Shown: in pieces, positions 32,081 through 42,245 of the stretch
Numbering within the stretch: the first letter of the stretch is position 1
Layout: the number at the start of each line of letters is the position of its first letter
Source: Prostheceraeus crozeri
Lineage: Eukaryota; Platyhelminthes; Polycladida; Euryleptidae
NCBI GenBank assembly: GCA_907163375.1
Contig: CAJQUW010010372.1
Span: forward strand, 136,501-200,500
Length of the DNA stretch: 64,000 bases
Direction: 5' to 3'
The notes under the pieces: generated by a model
Database searches by the model: none
What the model saw: only the letters and a program-made list of their open reading frames with translations
What the model was told of the DNA's origin: nothing
Translations under genes and position numbers: made by a program

Positions 32081-32285
32081 ATTAATCATTAAAAGAAAAA
32101 ACATCATAGTGAAATCTATGATATGGAAGGATGTTTTAACTTCGCGAAGTTTTCATCGCCAAACTTAAGAGACTAAATGAATACACATTCGCCAACCAAC
32201 GTCGATATATGGACGTGGTTATTCAGAATGTTTTCATGGGAAGATGACCCTTTACTCTACATTCAGCATGGAAACATTTACTTAC

Positions 32286-32426
32286 CCGTGCTAACAAAGC
32301 CTTTATCTACGAGGAGCGTTAAAATAGGTTCCAAATCAGAATCAATCTTGTCATACTTGATTTGACCTTGTCTTAACCATCGATACTTTCTCCCATATAG
32401 TCTAATATACAGCTTTTTCGAAGAAT
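32286..32426 (-). CDS. FAN1: FAN1 exon upstream of the SAP-like exon
   Basis: The acceptor TTTTTTTGCAG lies before 32426, and the donor GTAAGT starts at 32285. The exon is 141 bp, phase 1 at both ends, open throughout. It encodes KKLYIRLYGRKYRWLRQG and then IKYDKIDSDLEPIL plus LVDKGFVST. The FAN1 family has a KLFVRLF.RK..W......Y.EI...L.P.I..L...GF pattern at this position, directly before the SAP-like segment. The next coding exon in the same phase is at 1572-1770. No upstream FAN1 exon was recognised to the right of this point. Confidence 0.88.
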
Positions 32427-33346
32427 CTGCAAAAAAAGACAAGAACATGACTTGGCTAGGTATACAGAAATGAAAGTGAAAGCGAAGTAACTGATATCAA
32501 TTTATTTATCAATAACCGATCAGAATCGACTACTAGACGTAGCCATCATCAGGGTGAATAACTGATTCACTTTATAAGCTGCTACCAAATTGAAATGCGA
32601 AAGTCCTTCAACATGCGACTACTCATTACTTCCTATGTATTATAACAGCAGAAATTTCATTTTCAGCGAATCTGCACACGATCAACCGATGATAAAATTC
32701 ATACTGTTGTGATCATACATGACGCGAAAGAGATTCATTTGAGGTTTCTTAAAAATTGAACCTTCAAGAAGATGTGAAACTCTACTTGAGAATCTAATTG
32801 TGTCGAAAATATTCAATTTGAAATTGAATTATGCAGCTCAGTTTCGAGCTTGACAGTTACTGTTTTAGTGATTTTGTAATTTATACCATTTATGTTCAGA
32901 GCTAGTAATTTAACCTACCATGAATCATTCCGATATCATACCAATAATGTAAATGTGTATCATTTAGAGGTAGCGTTGAAACAACCATGAAAGTGCAGAA
33001 TTCAAATAGCATAAACTTCAAAAAGTTATTCAAATAACACATTTGAAAACTATTTATTTTGGCTAATTTTCTGAAATATAATGACTATTATACAATAATT
33101 TAAGCAAAAAATATTCACACAACAATTTATACAAAAGAAGTGTAAGATGATGCGTCTATATTCTAATGATTTCAAATTTATCACGTGAAACCTATTCAGG
33201 TGGTAATCTTAACTGACACTTGCTCGTTTGCAAACGATGCGGGTTAAGCATTTGGACGTGCACAATGCGTGAAATGTCACGGTTAGGGCAGAGTGAAAAG
33301 TTGTCACTAGGATACGGGAGTCACGGCAAACGAAGGAGTTTCAGAT
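32427..33346. other. FAN1 upstream intron sequence, nothing recognised
   Basis: AT-rich; no recognisable gene or repeat boundary except the target duplication TTTCAGAT at 33339-33346. Confidence 0.5.
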
Positions 33347-34588
33347 AAGTGATGTGCGGCTATAACCGTAGTTGCGGTTAACTGCGGTTAACCGTTGTGA
33401 CCACGGTTAATGACCACAGCGGTCAAAAGTACTACGGTTATAGTCGGTCACGGTTAACGTGACCAGTGATTGTGGTTAATCTCGGTTACATTTTGAATTG
33501 GAATATAAATTTCTCTTTTTGTTTTACTTTTGAAACTTTAAATTAATGGCAATTGACTATTGTCTTAAAGTTGAAAAATAACAAGATATTTATAGAAATC
33601 TGAATAATGTCAGAATCATCATACGTGTTGTATCATGAAAATTAATTGTACAGGTATGCTAGGTTTGTGCATTTGCTTTACTTAAAATTAACACCTCTGT
33701 TAGATGTCTGCGTAAGCAAGTAGACGACTGTAACATGATATATTACATAATTGGCTGCAAGTTCTAATCTCAGTTATTGGTATGAGAACATGTACGTACA
33801 CAATATCAAAGTTAATAACAATTAAAAACTTTAACGCTCGATAGACTTGATCTTGACTTTCCATTTACCACGACTAATCATGTCTCACATTCAGGCCACC
33901 TTAATGGGATATTTCCATATACATGTAGGCCTAGACTACGAACTATGATTAGGAGGATACGCAAAATCTTTCTTATTTAATCACAAGTAGGCCTCTTTGG
34001 TGTAGACCATCCTATGCGGTAACGTAGCCTGCACTATATACAGGTATAATTATTAGCTGACCTATCTTGATTGAAGCGTCTGTCAAATAAAGGAAAGAAT
34101 AGCTTAATCACATAGTGTACCATAGGCCAATAGAACAATCGCCTATATGATTCGCATTTGTAACGCATGCAAAACCGCTGTCTTTGACTACATGTGTACA
34201 TGTATTTGATAAACTGCATTAACCACGAATTTTTTAAAAATGAAGCTTTGTATAATAATAGCTGGGCAAGATAAGCCAAGCTGGCACAGGTCTATTAGTC
34301 AGTATTTTGTCGATAAGTGATGTGAAGCATGTCATGCATAAGACTATTATGCAAGCTGTAGTTTATTACGATGACCAGTAGGTAACCGATATAATGCATT
34401 GATTCAACAAGCGCATACGTTCAAACGATTAACAGTCGGATATACAATATGTATATCCGACATACATGTATCTCTGCGGTTAACGGTCGGTTACGGTCAG
34501 AACTCTAACGGTTGCGGTTGGTCACAGTTGTAAATCCCATTATTGCGGTTGGTTACGGTTAAGAAATTCATGTAACCGCACATCACTA
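33347..34588. mobile_element. Non-autonomous hAT with CGGTTA subterminal arrays
   Basis: The left end is AAGTGATGTGCGG and the right end is CCGCACATCACTA, an inverted match in 12 of 13 positions. Both are flanked by the 8-bp duplication TTTCAGAT (33339-33346 and 34589-34596). Many CGGTTA / TAACCG motifs cluster at 33355-33490 and 34470-34580. There is no transposase. The length is 1242 bp. Confidence 0.9.
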
Positions 34589-36680
34589 TTTCAGATATAA
34601 AATGCTCTGGTTTATGCGGTTGAACAACGTGCACAATGATCGCACATGATGAAATCAGGAAGCCAACGTGTTTCACAGTAGTTGACTTGGTCAGTGGGTT
34701 AAGATAGCAGTCAACAGGTGGCATAAAATAAGTCGATATCCAACAGTCAAGATAAGATCTCTGTAAAGAAGTGATCAGCTGCCACATTTTGCAACAACTA
34801 TCAAATTAGAGAAGGTCGTGTTTAAAGTTCGAATAAGACATCACTTCTAGTTGAGATAACATTATGGTCATCAACATAAAGGCGGGCAGAAGTTGATTCA
34901 ACCAGACAATCAAACAAAAATGGTGTAGGTTCAAGGACTGATTCTTGAAGCACATGTTGACTATTACCTGCTTGCACCGCTGCACCGGCCATGGTAACCG
35001 GTGCACCGATAATGTTATCAGCTGCAATGAAGCACTGAAGTGCAGCCGAAATATAACTTCTTTTTCGCTCTAGACTGATGGTTAATAAAGACCTCAAGAT
35101 CTTCTTCAAGGTTAGTTTTCTATCTTGTGTTCTAAATGTTTAGAATTTGATACAAATTTCATTAAGTACTGGGAATATTCAATAAACTTACTAGGATTCT
35201 TTTAATTTTATTTTGCCAATTCTTGCAAGTGACTCTCATATTTAGCCGCAACCAGAAAGTGGCAAAAAGTTCAATGCACTAAGTCAGTGGCAGACGAAAC
35301 GTCCACGTTTTAATTGTTTCTTTTACAATGCATATACATTATGCACGTGCAGTATCAAACAAAGGAAGAGCTTATCATTGATACTTTTTAAACTTAAGAA
35401 AAATACAACATCTGAAAACAGGAGAAATAGAATGAAGCGGAGCCATGTCACCGCAATCAACAAATTGCTGTTCAGGAGGGTCAACATCCAGGCACAACTT
35501 GGTTTCAGGCAGTCTCTTTGAAATGATACAATGCAACCATATCGTGCGGAAACATCCTTCGGACAGAACGCTGGATATATCTTGAGATTCTGGAGTATGA
35601 GATTCCTATCAGACTATGAGATGGACATATGACAATTACGCTATGAAATTCCAAGATACTTAGGTCTCGAGAAATGAGATTTTGTGGCCTTAACTGACTT
35701 CTCATGAACTTGAATCATCTATTATTTTTGTCACTTTTTCGCATTTTCTTATTATCAGGAAATGTGTCAGTAAATTAATGATATAGCATTGATTTTCAGA
35801 ATGCTTCAATTTCATCACTTTGAAATTTGAAGTGTAAAATGAATTGAATTGATTAAGAGAATTGAATAATGTTCTCCTAGTTAGATTAACCATGTTGCAT
35901 GCTTAAAGATCATTCCTCTGTATCTGTTGCGACTAAGATTTGCGGATAGAATTAATTAATTTTAAGTAGAACTGTACAGTAAAATGTCAATTTCATCAAA
36001 ATTCGAACGTTTCGGGTCACCGGACCAAAAACTTGTTCTCGCAAAAGAACCGGTGAACCGTGAGGAGCCCCACGTATTAAACATTGATTTATCTGAAACG
36101 AGGAGATTTTTTCTTAGGCGATAGAGGTTATCACATATGATTAAAAAATGAATCAAAGCTGCTCGCTATGCCAAACAGTTCGTGTCCACGTCGGGATAGG
36201 CGGTTTCAACACGATGACCCCTCTAACCTTTATATAGTATCTGATTTCTATGACTGAAACTTCCGTACAAAGAATTTAAACTGTGCGTGTACATGAAATC
36301 ATAGAATAAAAGAGCAAAAGTTGAAAGTTGAAAGGAAGTGGAAGTTGGCACAGAATCATTGGAAAAACAACCTCTCCTTCTGTACATGTTTTTCCAATGA
36401 TTGCTCTCAAGATATTTTCCATGTTATTTATCTCTTCTTTTGCAACCACTACTGGTTGCTCAAAATTCTTGATACCACATTGATTGTTGTCATTCATTCA
36501 TTCATATCCAGAAATCCAAAATTCCTGATCAGTGATCATCCTCTACTTCATTCAGCTCAACACTCAAAAATGAATCGTGTTATTGCTGCACACTGTAAAA
36601 CAAATCGCCATCGAAGCTGTTTTGTGATCTCCTTATCTGTGAGAGCTGGTTGACTAGTTTAAACTTAAGACGCATACTAG
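34589..36680. other. Intergenic or intronic sequence left of Polinton 2
   Basis: No gene is recognised. A 95-codon minus frame at 34822-35109 contains a GAPVTMAGAAVQAGNSQH stretch but matches nothing I know. A 16-bp stem hairpin lies at 36355-36402. Confidence 0.4.
36355..36402. repeat. Long-stem hairpin outside Polinton 2
   Basis: AATCATTGGAAAAACA and its exact complement TGTTTTTCCAATGATT are separated by about 16 nt. The stem length would suit a small foldback or a miRNA-like precursor. Confidence 0.5.
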
Positions 36681-36686
36681 TTCCCT

Positions 36687-37440
36687 AGTAATGTATATAT
36701 GACCGGTCCAGGAAAACCAAAAAAAAATAAGATACCTCAAAAATGCAAACAATGTATATATGACCGACTCAGGACAACTAAAAAAAATAAGATACCTCCA
36801 GAATGAGTATAGGAAATATTTCATACACTGAAAAAGTTTTATAAATAAAAATAATATTACGGATAAAATCAAAAAAACAGTTTTAAGCTCGTTGGGATTT
36901 TTCCTTATACTGAAAAGAGGTTCCAAAAATATCACGTGGTCGAAAATTTAGGTAGTCTAAAAAATATCAAAAATTTACATAGTCTAAGAATTTCACTTAG
37001 TCGAAAATTTCCGTAGTCTAAAATTTAGGTAGTCTAAAAATTTCACATAGTCTAAAAGAATCAGAAGATTGTATTCAAAATATTTATTAAAAAATGGAAA
37101 CCTCAAAAGTGGAAGAAACCTCAAAAATGAAAGAAACTTCGAGAATGGAAGGAACTTCGAGAATATAGCCTTAGTTAATAAATGAACGTAGTTCTACTTT
37201 AATGGACATTGAAAAGATGAACATTGAAAAACACAAAGATAGAGTACGTTATATGAAAGATAAGGAATCTCAATTATTATTAAGATTAGAGCATTATGAT
37301 CAATTAAGAAAGAGATGGTCTAAAGTCAAGAATGTAACGCAAGGCACTGGAATATCTTTAACAATAAGTTTAGGAGTATTTACAATTGTTATTTCTTCAG
37401 GTGTTTTAGTAATTCCAGTAGTTGCTACTGCTTTAACAGG
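36687..37440 (+). repeat. Left terminal inverted repeat of Polinton 2
   Basis: It matches the reverse complement of 59167-60059 throughout. The largest difference is copy number in the internal GTCTA/TAGAC array (36955-37060). The 5' part of the gene at 37202 lies within the repeat. Confidence 0.92.
36940..37060 (+). repeat. Subterminal tandem array, left TIR
   Basis: About six degenerate units of the form TAGTCTAAAATTT(A/C)(G/A) with GTAG / CATAG spacing. The corresponding right array is about twice as long. Confidence 0.7.
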
Positions 37441-37816
37441 TACGGGTGTTTTTACAACTTCACTTGTTACAATGTTAGATAAATCTCTAATTACTGAGAA
37501 ACGAAAATCATTAAAAAATAAACATTTACATACTAAAGAAGTTTATGATAAACTACATTATTATTTTCAAAGAGTGTGTGATGATAATGTTATTGCGTTT
37601 GATGAGATTGAAAAATTTGATCAAATAGCTAATGAAGTAAATCAAATATCATTTCAATTACAGTCAGAAAAAGTTGATGACAAGAATAAACAGGATGGAA
37701 AAACTTCTCTTGAGGAAACTGATGAAGTTTTTTTAGAAGAACTAAAAACTTTAAGCGAAACTTTCAGCAAAACTTTATTAAACAAAACTTTAGACGCCAA
37801 AGCAATGAAAAAATAA
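37202..37816 (+). CDS. Membrane-type protein overlapping the left TIR (204 aa)
   Basis: An intact frame from an ATG at 37202. The N-terminal 45 residues are charged (MDIEKMNIEKHKDRVRYM). Two hydrophobic segments follow, ISLTISLGVFTIVISSG and VLVIPVVATALTGTGVF, and then a long acidic/helical tail. It looks like a hairpin-type membrane protein with a cytoplasmic coiled tail. The right TIR carries only its first part, broken and ending at about 59167. It is probably a virion or membrane-interaction protein. The family is not recognised beyond general Polinton hypothetical proteins. Confidence 0.55.
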   Translation: MDIEKMNIEKHKDRVRYMKDKESQLLLRLEHYDQLRKRWSKVKNVTQGTGISLTISLGVFTIVISSGVLVIPVVATALTGTGVFTTSLVTMLDKSLITEKRKSLKNKHLHTKEVYDKLHYYFQRVCDDNVIAFDEIEKFDQIANEVNQISFQLQSEKVDDKNKQDGKTSLEETDEVFLEELKTLSETFSKTLLNKTLDAKAMKK

Positions 37817-37883
37817 TTTGTTCAGTAAAATGTTTTTGCTGTATTCCAATGTTACCACAAAATTCAAATATTATATTTTAAAA

Positions 37884-38682
37884 ATGGATAAAATTAAAGC
37901 TGATAATCAAAAAAGAATCCAACAATTAGATGAGTTAATAAAACAAAAAAATATTATAAAAGAAAATCATACTCAGCATAGAATGATAAAAGCTGGTATT
38001 CAATCTGATATGTTTGAAAAAATGCAGCAAACCGAGCCAGCAAAAACTGATTTTGAAAAAACTATTGAACCATTTAAAAAGCTTGAAAAAGAACTTACAA
38101 ATAATGATAAACAAATTAATATAGCAGATCCAGAGCACAAAACTATATTAGATGACTATGGATTACTAGAATCAAACATTAATAAGAAATCACCAAAATC
38201 TATGCAATTTGAACATTCTATTTCATTTATAGATGGACAAACAATACCTAGATTTTATCTCGGACAAAAAGAAATATTTCCACAACCTTTTCGAGGTTTA
38301 ATTTTTTCACCAGATAAATCTCCTTTAAGTTTAGATAGAAATTTTGTTGATCTTTTAAGAGGAGCAGATTTAAAAATATGCTGTAGAAGATCTCATAAAA
38401 TATGAAGCTATGTTAGATAGAGTTGATGAGTCAACGGGAGTTAAAGTAGGAAAGGGTTTTAAAACAGAAACAACTATATTTTTACCAGATGACCCACTAG
38501 AATTAATAAATAGATTAGAGATTTTAATATCTGCAATAAAAGAAGGACATAACTGGAATTTTAACGAAATACATGCAATCTTAAAAAGACTGTTAGAAAA
38601 GATTTTTATAAATGAAGATGATTATAAAAATATAGCTGAAACATGTCGTTTTCAATTTTTTCATATAAAAAATGTTTCATAA
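37884..38682 (+). pseudogene. Polinton hypothetical protein, one frameshift
   Basis: An ATG at 37884 follows TTTTAAAA. The N-terminal part is coiled-coil-like (QQLDELIKQKNIIKENH). The C-terminal part has LIFSPDKSPLSLDRNFVDLL. After a frameshift near 38385 come LDRVDESTGVKVGKGFKTET and FLPDDPLELINRLEILISAI. From memory this SPDK...VDE.TGVKVG.GFKTET...LPDDP combination recurs in cnidarian-type Polintons beside the minor capsid gene. It has no assigned biochemical role. Confidence 0.6.
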
Positions 38683-38687
38683 AAAAA

Positions 38688-39490
38688 ATGTCTGCGAGAG
38701 AATTATCATCAGCAGAACTAGAAAAAATTGATAATCATTTAGAAAATCTAGCAGAGATTTTGGGTTCATCAAAATTTAGTGCGACGTTAAAAATTATAAC
38801 AACTACTTCATCACACACTTATAATTTAGAACCTATTCTACATTTGGAACAAAATAAAAATTATCAAATTGCATTGACTAGTTTCTCCACATTTAACACT
38901 ATTCAAAATGTTATAAAAGATGTGAATGATCAATTTAGATATTCTACTGATAAAGGCAAAACGTGGAAAGTACTAACTTTTCTTCCTGGTTCTTACGAAG
39001 TTGAATCAATATCAAATGAAATTAAGAGACATTTAGGTATACCATTTAAAGATAAGAATTAACTACATTTTGCAGTTGAACCGGCAGTTAATAAATTTTC
39101 TCTTACATTGTACGAAAATCATCAAGTTGATTTTAATCATGATAGATCATTGTCAGAGCTATTAGGATTTAATAAACAAACCTATAGTCAAGGTTATCAT
39201 TTAGGTGAGAAGATTCCAAAAATAACTGAAATAAATTCAATTGTTGTACATTGTGACATTATTGAAGGAGGATATATAAATGGTAAATTGTCAAATTTCA
39301 TATTCAGTTTTCCAGCTTTTACTGTACCCATTGGTTATAGATTAAATGTAATTCCACAAACATTAATATATTTCACTATTACAAGAAAACTATTAACAGC
39401 ATTAACATTAGAATCGCTGATGAGAAAGGACAAGAAATAAATTTTGGAGGTGAAGAGATTATGATAGATCTTTTGGTTAGAGAAGTTTAA
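38688..39490 (+). pseudogene. Minor-capsid-type protein of Polinton 2
   Basis: An ATG at 38688 after an A-run. The N-terminal part has KFSATLKIITTTSSHTYNL and KNYQIALTSFSTFNTIQNV. A TAA at 39060 interrupts it. The same frame continues with RSLSELLGFNKQTYS and GGYINGKLSNFIFSF. After a frameshift near 39400 it ends with INIRIADEKGQEINFGGEEI. The LLGF and final (I)RI.D..G..I.F segments match Polinton 1 gene A (ILGFDQNTYEG; IAIYDDTGALIPF), so the two are homologous. It probably formed the penton or another minor capsid subunit. Confidence 0.72.
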
Positions 39491-39534
39491 ATTTATTTTT
39501 CTTCTTCTTACAAATAAAAATTATTTTATTAAAA

Positions 39535-40418
39535 ATGAGTGAAGAAATTTTTACAAAATTACCATTAAATAAAAAAAAACTTAAGTTTAATCATCATCCA
39601 AATTTATCGAATAAAGTTCTGTCAGTTATTTGTGGAAGATCAGGATGTGGAAAAACATATTTATTATTTAAAATTTTAACGACTCCAAAGTTTTTGGATT
39701 ATAAAATCCTATAATTTATACAACAACAGCAGAACAACCCGTCTATCAATTTTTAAAATGTGGATTTGAAAATAATCTTACAAAAACAGCAATTGCTTCA
39801 TTATTCAAAGAACATGAAAAATCTGAAGATGAAGAAGAAATAAGTTCGTGGTGTGAAGAAGCAGCAAAAAATAATCAGTTAGTAGAATCCAATAAAAATA
39901 AGCATATAAAGATACAATTAATAGATGATAGTGGTAATATGCAAGATCCTAGTAAACTAGATAAAACAATGAAACATTGTGTAATTTTTAATGATTGTGT
40001 TAATGATAGAAATCAGTCAGTTCAGAGAAATTATTTCACAGGAGGAAGACATAACAACTGTAGTGTTTTTTATTTAACACAAAGTATGTATTCATTAGAT
40101 GGAAGTGTTATTAGAAAGAATGCCAATATATTTATACTATTTGAAATAAACGCAAGAAATGTATGTGATTTATTAAGAGATTTATGTATAAGAGATAAAT
40201 ATGAATTTAAACATTCGTGTAATAATGCTTGGTCAGAAGATTATGGCTTCATTACAATTAATATTGACAAAAAAACACATGATACATTACAATGCAATTA
40301 TATTTTTCTATTTTCTATTTTTCTATTTTCTATAACTCTATCATGTGTTTTTTTGTCAATATTAATTGTAATAAAGCATGTAATTCAACAAAGAAACACA
40401 TGCGGAGTGATCGAATAA
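39535..40418 (+). pseudogene. ATP: Packaging ATPase of Polinton 2
   Basis: An ATG at 39535 after TTATTAAAA. Walker A is GRSGCGKTYLL near 39630. After a frameshift near 39710 the frame holds IYTTTAEQPVYQFLKCG, a Walker B HCVIFNDCVND and a YFTGGRHNNCSVFYLTQS segment, diagnostic for this ATPase group. The C-terminus is spoiled by a foldback: 34 bp at 40251-40284 recur as an exact inverse at 40339-40372. The true last residues are therefore lost. Confidence 0.88.
40251..40372. repeat. Perfect foldback with 34-bp arms
   Basis: Arms at 40251-40284 and 40339-40372 are exact inverse copies with a 54-bp AT-rich spacer. They lie at the 3' end of the ATPase gene. Confidence 0.9.
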
Positions 40419-40589
40419 TTTATTGTTTTCTTATAATTTTTCTTAATCTTTGAAAATTTAGAAGTTTAAAAATTAGACAATTTAAAAGGTAAAGCAGTTA
40501 TTCCATCAGACTGATTAGCGTTCTGAAGCAATGACAAAACAAGACACATTACACGAATTTGCAAGAATTTAAGCTAGTAGGTAAAGCAA
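40419..40589. other. AT-rich spacer and 3' tail of Penelope-like element 1
   Basis: It contains a direct repeat GGTAAAGCARTTATT at about 40489 and 40580. The exact end of the inserted element was not resolved. Confidence 0.4.
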
Positions 40590-42222
40590 TTATTTATTTA
40601 AAAACCTTTAGGAGGTATGACATACCGTTGTAATCTGCAGTGTGATTGATCTTAGGTTGATACTCTTTTATCATTAAAGCTTCTACAACATTTATATGAT
40701 AATTACTGTTACCTTTATACCTTATGCGAAATTGATTACTTATATCATACGTACAATGATTACATGTATTGACATGTTTGTAAACTGCTGTATCTGTACT
40801 TCTATGCTCTTCGATCCTTTGTTGGAGTCTTCGTTTGGTTTTGCCAATATATTGGCTGCTTGGATCACCCAAGCATGTGAATTCATAGACCACACAAGAC
40901 TTCAGCAAAGGTCCCGATTTGCATTTCAAAGAGAAGTATGATTTTACTTTCGTAGTGTTGAATACAATCTTAGAGTTGATACCGTATCTTTTGTATATTT
41001 TCATAAAATTATTCCGTAATGTAAGCGATGGTTGACCAATATACGGAAGAACTGTATAGTTTACATGTGCATCTGCTGTACTCGTACATGTATCATTGTG
41101 CCCGTTGGAAATCACTGTATTCTTTTTGTTAAGAAAGTTACGTACGATTTTTTCTACTGTACTCCGAGGGTAGCCGTTTTTCTGAAAAATACTAGTCATG
41201 TTTTCTACTTCGTTATGAAACATTTCCCAGCAGTTTGATACTGTATATGCTCGATGTAACATCCCATTAATAAGTCCAACTTTCCATTGCCTAGGGCAAA
41301 AGAATTGTAATTTAATAAGAGGCCAGTATACGTATCTTTACGGTAAATGGAAGTTTGTAAAGTATCTTCAGTGTTAATGAATACATCTAGGAAAGGTAAC
41401 TTGTTGTTGCCCACTTCAGTGGTGAATTTTAGGTTAGGATGTTGTCTGTTTAGGTACTCATGGAATTTGTGAATTTTGTCTACGTTATCAAATACGCATA
41501 TGCAGTCATCTACATATCTGGAGTAGAACAGGGGCGAAAATTGTTCTCCCATCCAACCTTGTTCTAATTCTGCTAGGAAGAGATTGGCAAGCGTTGGTGC
41601 CAACGGTGAACCCATCGAAACTCCATCTGTTTGAGTATACATATTATCATTATACATAAAGCTACCTTGTGTAGCGAATTTACAAAGTTTTATGAAAACA
41701 TCTTTACCGTATCGCGGTTTGTTGTTTGAATTACTACTGTATACTAGGTTAGCTGCTATGTTAATAACTTCATCTACAGGTACATTGGTAAACAGTGATT
41801 CCACGTCAAAACTCACTAAGACATTATTCTTATTAAATACCGACTGTCTTTCTTTAATTCTGTCAATAAATTCAGCTGTTGAACTCAGCAGGTACGTTTT
41901 ATTGATGTGTTGTTTAATAATTGTATCGAGGTACTTGGTCAAATTGTAATTGTACGACCCTCTTGTACTGACAATTGGTGGAGCAGGAGCGTTAGTTTTA
42001 TGTACTTTTATCGTACCGTACATTTTAGCTGGTTCACTACCAGATGGCATAATGTACTTGTATGTGTCTTCAGTGATGTACCGTTTTACATATTTTACTA
42101 AGTATCGATACAATCTGCCTTCTTCCATAATGGTAGGGTGCTTTTCTAAGTCATCTGGTACTTGTACTTTTTTAAACTTAGAGGTATCATTGATAATTAC
42201 GTCTAATTTGTTAAAGTAACAA
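40590..42222 (-). mobile_element. Penelope-like element 1 (RT plus GIY-YIG endonuclease)
   Basis: It lies within Polinton 2 between the ATPase and polymerase B. It is transcribed leftward and its 5' part is truncated: coding starts in the KLDVIIND / KFKKVQVPDD region upstream of the RT core. The 5' junction carries a 23-bp inverted duplicate of the element's own first bases. Confidence 0.88.
40594..42219 (-). pseudogene. Penelope-like RT-GIY-YIG polyprotein, one frameshift
   Basis: The reverse transcriptase (42219-41240) shows SFDVESLFTNVP, a TQTDGVSMGSPLAPTLANLF motif B region, the catalytic YSRYVDDCICVF and LPFLDVFI. A frameshift near 41240 leads to the second frame, with VVYEFTCLGDPSSQYIGKTK and LQQRIEEHR, the GIY-YIG nuclease core. 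The nearly intact state suggests it is younger than the host Polinton. The N-terminus is missing. Confidence 0.9.
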
Positions 42223-42245
42223 ACTTTAACAAATTAGACGTAATT
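42195..42245. repeat. Junction palindrome between Penelope 1 and polymerase B
   Basis: 23-bp arms (42195-42217 and 42223-42245) flank a 5-nt loop. The right arm also forms the end of the polymerase reading frame, where its stop codon lies. Confidence 0.9.

Larger units (their letters stand above)
1771..32285 (-). other. FAN1: FAN1 intron of about 30.5 kb filled with mobile elements
   Basis: This is the interval between the donor of the 32286-32426 exon and the acceptor of the 1572-1770 exon. It contains a truncated hAT, Polinton 1, RTE fragments, a hAT and a LINE. Exon phase is preserved across it (G|AT completes one Asp codon), so the gene is plausibly still functional if the intron can be spliced. 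An assembly join inside the interval cannot be excluded from sequence alone. Confidence 0.75.

Noticed and set aside
34822-35109. 95-codon minus frame as a gene
   Set aside because: It has no recognisable domain and no promoter or splice evidence; it is mentioned only within the intergenic entry.
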